Shown: positions 36,601 through 48,471 of the stretch, in pieces
Layout of the letters: each line of letters starts with the position of its first letter
Numbering within the stretch: position 1 is the first letter of the stretch
Assembly (NCBI GenBank): GCA_947561715.1
Contig: OX387201.1
Span: forward strand, 19,854,001-19,918,000
Direction of reading: 5' to 3'
Length of the DNA: 64,000 nt
From: Ascidia mentula
Lineage: Eukaryota > Chordata > Ascidiacea > Phlebobranchia > Ascidiidae
The notes under the pieces: generated by a model
Database searches by the model: none
The model's input: only the letters and a program-made list of their open reading frames with translations
Told to the model about the DNA's origin: nothing
Translations under genes and position numbers: made by a program

Positions 36601-39600
36601 ATTGAACAAGTTGAGCAACCGATCATATAAAGAGACTTAAACACAAACCGATTACATAATTTAAAAATGCGGACACTGTGTAGTGCACAATGCTTAGTGT
36701 GTGTGGATGACGTAGTTATAATGTGTCTGACCATTACATGGCTTTGCCTCCGATATTACGCACTATGTGTTTGCAAACTTTTGCTTTGGTTTTCGATGCA
36801 AAGCTAACTCTGAAGGTCAGCTGATTTCATTTATAAAACTTCCAGTAATTAATGTAAACATAATTGTCAGAAAGAATAACTGAGAATATAATTAAGTGAA
36901 GCTATTGTGACGAAATAAGGTTCATTGACTTAGGAATATTTTTGCTCCAAAGTCAAAGCAGTTTAAAACCGGAAAGGTGACACTAGAATATTATTTTGTA
37001 TTCAGATTGCAAGATGTATAACGAAATGGAATGCAACACAAATTCTATCAAGTTAAAGTAAGACTTAAATTTACTAGAATTTGCTAGAGGAATAAATAAT
37101 TTTTTCATGAATTTGTTACTTAAATTTATCCAAACTAAACCAAAATAATATAAAAATATTATTCATGTTGAGGACATTTAAACACTTATGAAATTCCTGT
37201 TGCTGCCAGGCATATTACATTTTAAATTTATAGACTTGTTAACTTCCATTATCACTCAATCTGTTAAATTGGAACGACAACTTTCAACTTTGTTTTAGTC
37301 ATAAGTTTTGTTGCTTTAAAGAAATTTGTTTTGATAAAACTTCAGTTAAACTAAAAAAATAAACAAGTTATGATGAGTAATCACAATCGCATTCAGATGT
37401 CGGTCATCCGAACTTTTCTAAATGAATATAAATATAAACGAAATCTTACACGTGTATTATTTCCTTCTATTATTTTTTTAGGTTAAAAATTGGCGACACA
37501 TTTTACAACATCAACTTCACAAATCTTATGGTTATTTACACAACTTTTATTCTAGTGTCAGTTCTCATGGGTTAAGTAGATTGGAAGCAAGCGGAAAAGA
37601 TATTTTGTATATTTCGAATCGTACAATGACAAGTCTTGATTCTCTACCTGGGAGTTGTAAAGCTGCAGCGAAAAATCCTGTTTTCCAATTTGAAGTGGAT
37701 GCGTGTCCTTCAACTCTGGAGGTAATTATATTTAGTGAATATTGCCCGATGTACATCAGAATTTGTTGAATCTGGCAGTAACTAATCTGGTCCGATATAC
37801 ACTTAACAATAACATGGTTATTACATAGAAAAGTTGGGTTGTTCAGTAGCTGAAAACAAACTACTGTCGCCTCCCTTAGAGCGACCGAGGGGTACGACTG
37901 CGTCTCGATGGCAACTCGGCCTCGTAGGCAACTTGCCTTCTCTATCTCAAGGTTACTGTTGGAGTTAAATAACTCCTTTAGACAAGTTTGTTCGTTTTCT
38001 AAGCAGTCTCCCGACTAAACACATACATCCACCAAGCTTCAAACCAGTCCAAAGTTGTTTATAAATCCGTTTATTGTCGATAATCCAGTAAAGTAATATA
38101 GCACACGGCGCAACAGTTTCTTCAGAAAATGAGCAGTACTATAAACCATAACCAGCAGCCTAGACCCTAACACAGCAACAGTTGAAACACATTGATTGTC
38201 AGGCGCTAGTCGCTCTGCTTATGTAGTCAGCGATTGCCAACGTGTTGATACCATATATGGAATTGTTACCCAACTTGAAGTTGCTTAATGATTTAGTCGA
38301 CCACATCTGTACTATATAGCTTGATTACCTGTTCCCTGGATAGGTTGTTTTATAACTTAACATATTAATCTTTACGGAGATAAGACTATTATTCAAACTA
38401 AAATATACTTTACATGTTTTTTCGAAGAAATCCCAAAGCAACGTAAGCATCATGTACCAAGTTCGCAATTACAAATTTACCACTCAAGTTGTGAGACGGA
38501 CAACTTACAATCCTCTCTGGGAAATATCGTGCTTTATTCCAGGAATGTTAAACAGAGATATCAAAACTGCTTCTGGAGCAATATCAACTAAACTGTACGC
38601 ATTGAAATATGTTTACTTTTTTAGTTTGATGACATTTATGCTTTTGTTGAAACTTAACAGGAAAGAAAGTTATCTGACTTCACATCGTAGTGTTGGGAAT
38701 ATTACGATCAGATTTGAGTTGTTTAGTGACGAGCAAATGAAAAATCCACTCAGATCAAATTCAATCGTCCAAGTTCCAAACTTTGTTTACGCTAAGGTTG
38801 ATTCGGCCAGTGGAAGTGGAAACTTTCACACATCTCTAAGGGTATGTTTGTTCAATGATAATTTGAAATAAAAATGTATCAGTATTCTGTGCATGTGCTG
38901 GCCATAAGTTAAGTCGTAGAAGTGTGGCCTGAAACACATATATACGTTCACATACGGTAAAAATTTATGCTAAATAAATAAATTCATCAATGAATTTCTC
39001 GAAGTCAAGTTTGTGAATAAATTAACTTTTAATACAAAAACTTTGTTGACCATTCTACTCCTTTATTAATAAACTTACGTCATAAGTTATGTAGATGGAC
39101 TGGGTTAGTGGCTGGCCCTAAAGGCGCTTGTCGTTATTGGCACTGACAATACGTTGTTTATTTATGTATGGTTAAAATAAGATCTATTAGGAATTAGGAA
39201 TTATTTTTGCATAATTTGTGCTAGGTTTCCTTGTTTAGCCAATGTTTTAATCAAACTCTATTTGTCAGTTAAAATCATGCTGGGTCAGCAACCGGGGTTC
39301 TGATGAAGGAGGTTTGAAATATGAACTCATCACGGAAAGGTAAAATGTCGCTGAAAAAAACTTCTAAATACATTCCTGTCAATTATGTTCAAGCGAAATT
39401 GATTTAAGAATGCCAGAAAACATCAGCATGAAACTTCACATATTTCCAACCTTACACACTATTTCTCATTTAAATTCAGTGTTTGTTTAATTTGTATTTC
39501 ATGCCACAATATGAAAGCATTTTATTAGAAATTTGTTCCTGTTAAAATATAAAAAGTTTACAGATAAAATCATGTTATCGCAGTTGCAAAGTCGTCCACG

Positions 39601-40641
39601 AGATGGAGTCTGAAGATTCAATCGTAATTTTAAGAAACTACCAAAGCACTTACGGATCCTTTAAGTTTCGCTCATTCGTGTGGAACAACGTGTCTGTGAA
39701 CGAACAATCACTGTACGCTCACTGTTACGTGCAATTATGCGATAATACCAGCGACAATTGTCAACAACCGGTGAGGTTTTATACACAGTAACATATTGGT
39801 GTTTTGCACAGATACAAAACTAATTTTACGATACATTTTCGGATTAGTAATTTTGGAAATACATAACAATATAAGATAATACTTTTTCATACGTGTTTCA
39901 CAGGATTGCTCACAAAGACGTGAACGGCGATCATTGGATGCGGATATAGAAGAGATTTTAACGGTTGGACCATTCTACGTTTCAGCTCCGGATTTGTGTG
40001 GAAAGGTGTGGAGCCACAATGTTTAGATACCTCGGTATATTGTCTGACAACTACAAAATTTCTGCATATTTTAGGAAAAAGTTGGATGTTCAGATTTCTG
40101 CAATGATGAACTTGGAGTTGTTCAATGTTCTTGTTTTAAAGGCCGCTATCTCGGGAATGACGAAAAAACTTGCATTGGTAAGAATTAAGTTGGGTTGAAT
40201 ATTATCATTTATTATACCTCGTTTTTCATACAGAGATATTTTGAATTCTGGTGATCAATTCTAGTAATAATCATTTATACTCCGCTTACCGAGCAAATTG
40301 TGACCATGGTTAACATTTTTCTTATGTTTTAATATATTTGTGTGAGTTAATATTCACCATACTTATCTAACCTTACCTATAGTATGTGCATGTGTGCAGA
40401 TGTGGAAGAAGCATTGAAATCTGAAGGTTTGCAACACATGAAAGGTGTTTACATATCAGTTGGATTCATCGTTCTCCTGCTTGTTATGGTGCTGGGGTTG
40501 GTTGCTTGGTTTATAAGAGGAAGATTCAACGAGAGAACTAATCGTAGATCGTTGCAGTCGAAGACATACATGTACATCATGGTAACATTTCTGCATAGTC
40601 TGATTTCGGTGGTGGAGAGCTATATGTTTGTAGAATGTTGA
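33626..40641 (+). CDS. CUB-CUB-ZP-EGF single-pass membrane protein, 14 exons
   Basis: Exons: 33626-33692, 33767-33933, 34478-34640, 36092-36297, 36410-36548, 37006-37057, 37556-37721, 38428-38594, 38661-38841, 39269-39339, 39584-39770, 39904-40005, 40075-40177, 40400-40641 (2013 nt, 670 aa, phases all matching). A signal peptide (FLLCLFLQTVTG) leads two divergent CUB-like domains (about 23-132 and 133-247). A ZP module follows (about 248-522) with the paired cysteines and YELI..SCKV / LYAHCYVQLC of ZP-C. A furin site RRERR (527-531), one EGF-like domain (557-590, six Cys) and a transmembrane helix (about 607-629) with a basic tail complete it. ZP proteins polymerise into egg coats or extracellular matrices after furin cleavage. 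Two in-frame start ATGs exist (33626, 33647). The last exon may splice further at 40582. The exact role is unknown; an egg-coat or epithelial matrix protein is inferred. Confidence 0.85.
37875..38400 (-). mobile_element. LTR retroelement relic (LTR plus start of leader), antisense in ZP-gene intron 7
   Basis: Read on the minus strand, this region matches 54425-54935 over several hundred bases: AATCAAGCTATATA, the CATAAGCAGAGCG block, CTGTTGCTGTGT..GGGTCTAGGCTG, the AATAAACGGATTTAT poly(A)-signal block, and ACTCCAACAGTAA followed by the GTTGCCTACGAGGCCGAG-type leader. This order fits U3-R-U5-leader. Boundaries are approximate and no coding region remains. Confidence 0.6.
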
Positions 40642-43600
40642 TTTCTGCGGTGATTTCAGACTTTGTAGCTGGTTTGCCCTTTATTTTGCTCGCCCTGAAT
40701 ATTGTTCGAATTCTATGTAGTAATTTTTTTTGTAAAATTGAGTAATTGAGGTCTGTCTTTTTTTAGATTAGTTCCCAACTTTCTTGAAGCGTCAACGCAT
40801 AAAAAACAAAAAAAAATCAGACAACTTCAGCAAATAACTAAACAAAAATACTTTTCAGAAACGAATATTTAAAGTCGCGCATCTCTCTTCGAATTATTGG
40901 ACCAATCTTTAGTGTTTATTGCTGCATGGAAATTGTAGGGACGTATTGGGGTATCGACCAGCTTGGCAGCCGAAAATCAAGGCTACCTACATAGCTTTAT
41001 GACGTAAATTCAGGATTAAAAAGTTCAAACAGCCAACAAAGCCTTCTTCGCATCGAAATTTGATTCCTTTACAAGCTTGATTTCCAAAAATACTTTTTTT
41101 TTTACTCATTAGTCCAACAGAGTTTGATTGATTTTGTAGATTGATTAATTCTGTTTGCGAAGTCGGGACACCGTACTTCGTTATTGATTTGCAATTTAAG
41201 CTGGTTTAGTGCCTTTGAAAAACCTTATTTTGATAACCCAACTCCCATTTTTACATTGTGTGATATTAAACATATATGTCTATGCACGTCTTGTGCCCTA
41301 GACAGATCCAAGTATGGAAACTCATTATCACACGATCATCTCAAATCCACCATCCTGTGATCCACTCAACAAAAGATTTCCATCAGAGTTGTGACACTTT
41401 CGTGACCGTGCGACGATGTTCAGACAATACAGCGAGCTTCTTCTCATGACCAGGAGTGTTCAAATCCCAAGCTACAACCGCCCCATGTGTGGCAAAAGTT
41501 GCTGGATGTAGAATATTTCTACTTTTAACATGGATTTAAATCACAAAACCGTCTTCCAGCGCAATCACTCTACTTGCGTTTCTGTTTTAGTTTGATTTAA
41601 ACCAAACGCAAGCACGTTGAAGTCGCGCCAGGTTCACAGCCGGACTTATTCCCAAACTACACGTATTATTAGCCCCATCTTGCGGTAGCGTTTGTAATCC
41701 CAGATGACGTCCAAAATATTTAAAAGAATTATCGCTCATGAGGGACTACTTCCAAATACTGTTGGTTTATTATTTGGTTCTGCGGAGTTGGACTTGGTTT
41801 AGAAGCCACTGCACCACGTCAAGGTATCAACCCTCGCGGTGGGTCTCATCTAAGTCAGTAGAGAGACCCTCGTTCGGCGCAGAACCACAACCGAAATGAG
41901 GAAAACAGACTGGCGCGGATTGGGCGTCATTTGTTGGTGGGTATTCAAATCCCACGAAATAAAGTCTGCAAAAAAAAGAAGTCGTTAATTTTTAGGTAAA
42001 TTGATGAAAAATGCAACAGATTCTTTAAATATAATACATGAACATGTATCCGTCCATTTAAACCAACTGCATCCTGATAACCTGCCAGCCTGTCATAGAG
42101 TATATCCATTATATGAACGGAGAGCAACGCGCCAATGGACATTCCCACATTTTTTCCCGGCTACGATGGATGGCAGAGTGTGACTGAAGCTTCGACACAA
42201 ACAGTTTATAAACCGCTGTTACCAGCATAGAACTAGTGGTTGTGTGCTGATGGTGAGGACAACAATTATAAAGCGGTGACACCACACGGTTGGCATCTGT
42301 TACAATATTCGATACTTGGTTGTAAACTGCTTGTAACGAAGATCGCACTCTGGGCACAGGCGAGCACCAGGTTAGGCGGTGAGTAGTTTTTTACCATGTG
42401 TGTCCGGGCAAGGTGCATTACAGATCCAAGTGAAATATTATGCTTGGAATGTTACCTTGTGATTTTACATGGGTCGAACAACAACATAGACGCAAGTACC
42501 TTTCAGCTATCACGCCGACCAATGCCGAACTAACGATATTACAGTGTACAGCACTGACTCATGCGTATGCTACGAGCAAACATGTTTAGCGCATCGCTCA
42601 CTCCATACCATGACATAAACATCGTTTGCCAAATAATTGATTTTACACCGAGTAGAATGTTAATATCCCTCGGTAGGATATTTTTCAGCAGGCTCCACAC
42701 TAACTTGTTGTCTACTAAGAATACATCGAACTCAAAATTACATGATTGCGGTGTCACGTTTATGCCTTAACCACAGTGTACTATGGACTAATACAATGAC
42801 TTACCAACCATTTGGTAGACATTGACCCCTTTAAAAATCATGGGGTTAAATGTAGAAATGATTGTGAAATAACTTCAGGAAAGACAAAGAAACAAACAAC
42901 CAAAATATGTTACAGAGAATTCTTACCATCAACGAGCATTACCAGTTCATCTGTGGTGGAGTTGTCTGACGTTGGTTTATTTTGTATTTGAAAAACCAAA
43001 CATACGTTAATGTTGGTTCATATTCTGTTGGCTTGTTTCGAGAGATGCATTGCGCAACATCTTTTTCAACGCGTATGACGTATTATTGCGTCGACACATA
43101 CTTTTCAGGCAATGTCCAATGGCGTATATCTACCCCCAACACTTCAAAACTGTCGCCAGAACCTTAATCCAGACAAAGTACGTTTTGCGTGCAGTGATGC
43201 GTGACGAGTGAAGAAAAAAGTTTTGTGATGACCACGTGATCGGTGGGTTGCTATAACAACAGTTGGCCTACCCAAAGCACATGTATTTTTTATCGAACCA
43301 AGATAATGATGAACAAAGTACAATATGTTGTTGAGGCCTTACAGTAGACAGGACAATGTAGGCAAGCGCAATACTTGAAACAATGAAAACATGCGCACAC
43401 AAAGCACTTGATTGTGTAATCGCGAGTCGCACTGAAAGAATATTTTGTACGATTGTAAGGTACAACATACTATTTGAATTAATAAATCAAGCACTCAGTC
43501 TAAGGTGAGATTCTTGAGCATGTACGTTATCATGTCCTAAATAACAAACAACCTTGGTTGGAATTTGTATTTGTTGATGTCTTTGAAAAGGTCGGACTAC

Positions 43601-43685
43601 GAACAATGCTGTGTAAATATCTCAAACCGCTACTGCGTAAAACAGCAAAGTTATCTACGTATTTGATAATTTCCCAACAATATAT
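40642..43685. other. Intergenic, repeat-rich
   Basis: Apart from the copied WDR24 exon at 41356-41512, no exon is supported. Around 41820-41960 there is a moderately repetitive stretch ending in an A-rich tail after ATTCAAATCCCACG, possibly a retroposon. The rest is unassigned. Confidence 0.35.
41356..41512 (-). pseudogene. Copied fragment of WDR24 exon 2
   Basis: The sequence matches WDR24 exon 2 (59638-59847) over about 157 bp at roughly 85-90% by eye, including GTTGTAGCTTGGGATTTGAA and GTCTGAACATCGTCGCACGG. It lacks five bases in AAAGTTTCGTTTCACAAC, which shifts the frame. At the splice boundary the copy continues as CAG-GATGG, where exon 3 of WDR24 begins GACGG. That is compatible with a spliced (retro)copy, but the match is too short to prove it. 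It lies about 18 kb from the parent. Confidence 0.75.
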
Positions 43686-43970
43686 TGCCAATCTTTCCGC
43701 CGTCGACTCACTCGCTTTGTCCGCAGTGAGATTGTGACGCAACAAATATCAGCTGCCCAGCCAAGCGGAACCCACAGTATTTCCCCTCTCAGAGCTCAAC
43801 GAAAATGCGGAACTAAATTCACAGCCGTTGACTTGGGCAGAATTTATGAGGAAACTGTTACTTTGTGAAAGCGGATTCCTTTATTCGTTCTCCAGTGAAG
43901 ATTGCAGTAAGCAAACCTTTATCACAAACAAGTTCAAAAGATGTTCTCCAAGCATGATTTTAGGAAATAG
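43686..43970 (+). repeat. 285-bp direct repeat, copy 1
   Basis: Matches 44391-44675 base for base without indels except about ten substitutions (about 96% identity). It contains short open frames in both directions but no recognised domain. The offset between copies is 705 bp. Confidence 0.85.
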
Positions 43971-44390
43971 GCAAGGTTTGCGCGAGATTTTATCGACGAA
44001 AGTGTGTTGCGTTTATGCATATGGCTTGGTGGCAACTAAAAGAGCGGCTTGCGACGGTCGGGTTGGAGTGAGTTATCGTCGAATTTAGCATAGGGTCCTC
44101 GACTGAATTGTTTAAAGTATAATTTCATTCGACAGTAGGTGGTTTTGTATAGGATTGTTGTTTCAAAAGAACAGCTTGGGCCAACGTTTCTGCAAGGTTT
44201 TATCGGCGAAAGTGTACATCGGACCACCCTTAAACCGTGTTTACAATACAGCAGCGGCTTAATGTGCTTTAGACAAGTTTAATATTTTTGGAAAGCTTGA
44301 TTTTAGTGCTTTCGTTTGGTTGGAAATTGATAGCGGGGTAAATTTTTGAGGAACAAATTTTTTTTTCCAATCAGCTTCCCTCTGGTCCAA

Positions 44391-44675
44391 TGCCAATCTT
44401 TCCGCCGTCGACTCACTTGCTTTGTCCGCAGTAAGATTGTGACGCAACAAATATCAGCTGCCCAGCCGAGCGGAACCCACATTATTTCCTCTCTCAGCGC
44501 TCAACGAAAATGCGGAACTAAATTCACAGCCGTTGACTTGGGCAGAATTTATGAGGAAACTGTTACTTTGTGAAAGCGGATTCCTTTATTCGTTCTCCAG
44601 TGAAGATTTCAGCAAGCAAACCTTTATCACAAACAAGTTTAAAAGATGTTCTCCAAGCATGATTTTAAGAAATAG
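44391..44675 (+). repeat. 285-bp direct repeat, copy 2
   Basis: Second copy of the unit at 43686-43970. The intervening 420 bp is not repeated at that level, although a GGTTTTATCGGCGAAAGTGT-like phrase recurs near 43990, 44195 and 46885, suggesting an older family of scattered units. Confidence 0.85.
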
Positions 44676-45159
44676 CCCGAGTTGAAATTTGAGCCACAAT
44701 GCTGAAAAAAAACGCGTAGAAGTTTGTTTGTTGTGATCTGGGCCCACATCAGTTATACATAGTTTGAGGCAGTGATTACTTTATATTGTGACGTAATAAG
44801 TAAGGCGTGGTACTACACTTTGACATGCTTGGTTACTCACTGGTGAATCCATACAACTGCCAGATTGGAAAGTTTGCAAACTGCGCGGAGGATTTTTTTC
44901 TGTTGGTGGTGATTGCGCGGATTGTGCGCGGACTAGCGATTTTTTTGCGCGGATTGTAGTAGATTTTTTTGTTGTTTAGTGCACTGTGCCTTTAGTAACA
45001 AGCCTATTTTCCCTTTGACAAAAAACACTGGAATAATGTATTTTTAAGAACCGATTCATAATACTTTAAAGTTATTAGCGTTTACTTGGATAAAATTGCA
45101 CTTTTTACAGATGATTATATCCGCTTTTTAAGCGGCTGTCTGGTACAATGACTTGGCGT

Positions 45160-45230
45160 AGTTGCCACGGGTGGCGAAAGCTAGTCTGGAGGGTTGCGAG
45201 TTGGAATCCCATGGTACCTTTTTTTCTCCA
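45160..45230 (+). repeat. tRNA-like sequence (SINE head) inside the hAT element
   Basis: TGGCGTAGTTGCCACGGGTG resembles an A box and GGTTGCGAGTTGGAATCCC a B box. The stems do not pair into a clean cloverleaf, so it is treated as a SINE relic. Confidence 0.4.
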
Positions 45231-45390
45231 GGAACTTATTAATGTTTAATTGGTGTTCTTCTTTCTGGCACGGAGCTACAACGCATTTAACCTAACAAAA
45301 CCATTTGCCACAAACAACTGTGAAGCAAAAACAAGTGATTCAAAACGTTTTAACTTTATTTACGCTTGATTTGTAACTTGCCAGTTGCCA

Positions 45391-46202
45391 TCACGAAAAT
45401 TTATGCAAGAAAGGGAAACTTTGGTTCCTAATTTTTTTGTCGTGTAACCACTTTAGAAGCAGCGCCATGCCTATGTTTACTCCGACGACCTTTCGATACG
45501 GGGATGAGTGCCATCCCATGTTTCTTGCTGCCTTTAACATAAAGTTTGGCCATCTCGTATAACGCCTCGTCACACTGGATTGCATGGGGCATAGAACAAT
45601 CAACGATTGTTCTGTTTTTGAGAACTTTTTTCCATTACTCGTAGAATGACTCGGCAACTGTTTCAGTGCCTGTTTTTGCATACATAATATGAAAAACCAA
45701 GCAAAATTCCTGACCAATTTTCGCGTATAGCTCGGGGTCGATGTACCTATATGGCGCGGATAAAATTTCTTTCGTTAAATAAGGCAGCATTAAACGATCT
45801 TCCATCACCGAAAGAAACTTTGGTGAACGTTTTAGAAAAGAAGGAAAACTCAAGAAACCGAGTTGTAGAAACATCAATTTTAGAAAATGGCTCTTAGCTT
45901 GGGTCGCAATCTTCCGTCTTAATGTGATCAAACATTACGGCAAAGTGAGTTTGAAACATAGGCTAATCCCCAAACTACATTAAGGTTGACTGTAACCTCC
46001 TATATATGCGCGCAGAAAACTCGGCCCAAGAATTCAAAAACGCATGTTTTTCCAAAAAAAAATCAAATGGATTTCCAAATTTGACGAATGTGCGTAATTT
46101 CGCCATTATAAAATACAGATGGCAAATATTGCATTCACCCCGCTCGACCTTGTCCTTTTTTCGTTGTTCGTGATTTTCGAGAGAAGGAGAGAAAAAAATC
46201 AA
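45391..46202 (-). pseudogene. Broken transposon-encoded protein in the hAT element
   Basis: Three overlapping minus-strand frames (46202-45975, 45931-45635, 45717-45391) form one interrupted coding region. It contains a Cys pair (GECNICH) and a conserved-looking run around RYIDPELYAKIGQEFCLVFH with AKTGTETVAESFYE. I cannot identify a full hAT dimerisation domain. Position inside the terminal inverted repeats suggests a decayed transposase or captured gene. Confidence 0.5.
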
Positions 46203-46445
46203 CGCTCAGGTCAGTGAAGCATATCCAAAGAGCCTTCAAACCGAACATTGGCACAGAACAGTTGGGGTCTTGGGGAAAAGTCATCAGTGTTGCAAGACTT
46301 GGAGCGATTTGTGCGCGGATTAATAATTTTTGCGCGGATTGCTAGTAAAATCACGAAAATTGCGCGGATTTTTGACCGATTTTGAAAATTCTGCGCGGAG
46401 GATAAATCCTCCGCGCACGACATATTTTCCAATCTGGTACAACTG

Positions 46446-48471
46446 AAGCAATTTCTCACTCAAAAGCGTAAACTGTTTGGAATGTAAACAATACACAGAC
46501 GGTGGTTGTGACGTAAGTGGCGAACTGCCTTTGTTTGCTGAAGGTTTCTCACTCGCAAAACTGTGACTTGTTGGTCTTGGAGGGATCAGCCCAGCTAAGT
46601 AAAAAAAGTCAAGGTTGCTTTCGTCATCTATACAGAAGTTAAATCGCTTGCTTAAGCTGTGCTTTCGTATAGCAAGAAAGCGCCATTTGTTAAAAGCATG
46701 GGGTTCGCGTTGGCAACGTGTTCGATTCGCGTGTTGCTCTGTAGCGTTCAAGGGCGCAAGGTGGGTATGGTCACTATTTGTCCAATTAAAGAAGGTTCGC
46801 GTTTTGTTAGAAGGCTAAATTTGATTTTATTCGATAGCAGGAGTGTGTAAGGTTGTTGGTTAAAAATGCAGCGGCATACGTTTGTGCAAGGTTTTATGGC
46901 CGAAATGTGTTCGTGGTGTGCGGAAAACATGGGAAAATAAGTGTGGTATGGTTTTTGTTTTGCAAGTTTGACAATGTTCGCGTTTTTTAGAAGGCCAAAT
47001 TTGGTTTTATTTAATAGAATTAAGGCGGGAGAATATTTGTTTTGAAGGATTTCAGCGGCAAACGTCGTTGCTTAGAGTTATGTCATAATACGCATATAAT
47101 ATTCATAAACGATTATTAATATGTTTTTTTTTTCATAGTTTTGATATCGTTAGAAAGGTCAGCCTATGGACTCAAGCTGCTACCTCGTAGGCGGCCGAGT
47201 AACCCGCGTTCAAAGTAACTAACATCCCTCTTGGTAACAATTACAACAATAATAAATGCAGAATGAGACAAAATATCGTCTTAACCACGAATAGAAGCCT
47301 TGATTATTTACCACTTGCGTTATGTGGGTTCAAGCAAATCTTCAAATAAGAGAGAACTCGCAGTTAACATCGGTCCATTGAAAGCAATTAAATTCGCACT
47401 GGATTTGAACGAGTGGTGCTTCGATATCCGTGCGCAAAAACAGTTAAAAAAGATACGTCATCATATAAAAGTGTTAGCCATCGAAAATTATATGTGGTGC
47501 GAGACGCTACACGTCCGAAAATCCTGGTTTACTTCACCTTAAAGTTGCTTGTAAACTGGAGCGCAGATTAATTTCTTTGTCAGCTATGACGTCAAACGTT
47601 AGAGCCCGCGTTCAGTTTCTCCATTACGAGTCTTCATTAAACAAATCGTAAACCAGCTTAAGCCAAAGGCCAGGTCCGCCATGGAACAACATGTTTGTGT
47701 CACGTTTACTCCAGACATACCAGGATCATATTCGAAAATTCAAATGTATTGAAGCATGAATTGTGAGCATGGGAATGGGTCTGAACCATATTGCAAGTAG
47801 AAAACATAGTAGATATTAGTAGCCAGGATAACCAGAGCAGAAATTAATTTGGGATATAAGGATCCTATTCCAATTCGTTTTCAGCCAAATTGTCTGAAAT
47901 TTGGCTGCAATTTAACACAAATTTAAATTCTGAAAAAAAGGGCCAGACCCTTATTCCAAAAATTTTTGTGTTTTCTATTTTTTATATGTCTCAGCCCAAT
48001 TATTTTATTCTCTTAATTTTAGTAAATCTGTTTTGGTGAAAGCACACAAGATTGCTAAAACCCTGATTAAAGACCAATTTAATTATTCAACTGTTCTAAA
48101 CAGACCACAACACCCGAATTTTTTAAATGTTTGCTCAATAGTGCCAAAAAGCGGTAGCGTCCACAGTCGCCTACGCAACGATAACTGGGTTGCAGAGGTC
48201 ACAATGTCACAAGCAGGGTGAAAGGATTGTGCTGGAGTACCAACGAAATATCTTTGTGTTTTATTTACATAAATAAGTTTATGCAGACTTTCTTTGGTTT
48301 CAAAGAGTTGCAAGATTAATCTGTACTGAGGTTTCGTTTTGTAGTTTAAGCTTGGATTAAAGAAATGATTTCTGTGAGCTGCATTTATGTTTATTTACAG
48401 TGAAAAGGTTTCAAAAATTGTGCCAAGTTGCTGCATTTGTTTTCGAAAGAGGGACATTGCCGACAAACATC
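46446..48471. other. Intergenic upstream of the NACHT gene
   Basis: No exon recognised. Two diverged copies of a phrase like GTTCGCGTTTT-TTAGAAGGC are at about 46795 and 46978. The right end contains an acceptor-like site (about 48398) just before the first AUG of the NACHT gene at 48472, suggesting a 5' UTR exon or trans-splice site. Confidence 0.35.

Larger units (their letters stand above)
44860..46437. mobile_element. hAT-type DNA transposon, 1578 bp, with 8-bp target-site duplication
   Basis: The element starts CCAGATTGGAAA and ends TTTTCCAATCTGG, and is flanked on both sides by TACAACTG (44852-44859 and 46438-46445), the 8-bp duplication expected of hAT elements. Just inside each end are several GCGCGGATT motifs and a GCGCGGAGGAT block, in inverted orientation on the two sides, like hAT subterminal transposase-binding repeats. 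The inside carries a broken minus-strand coding region and a tRNA-like insertion. Confidence 0.8.
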
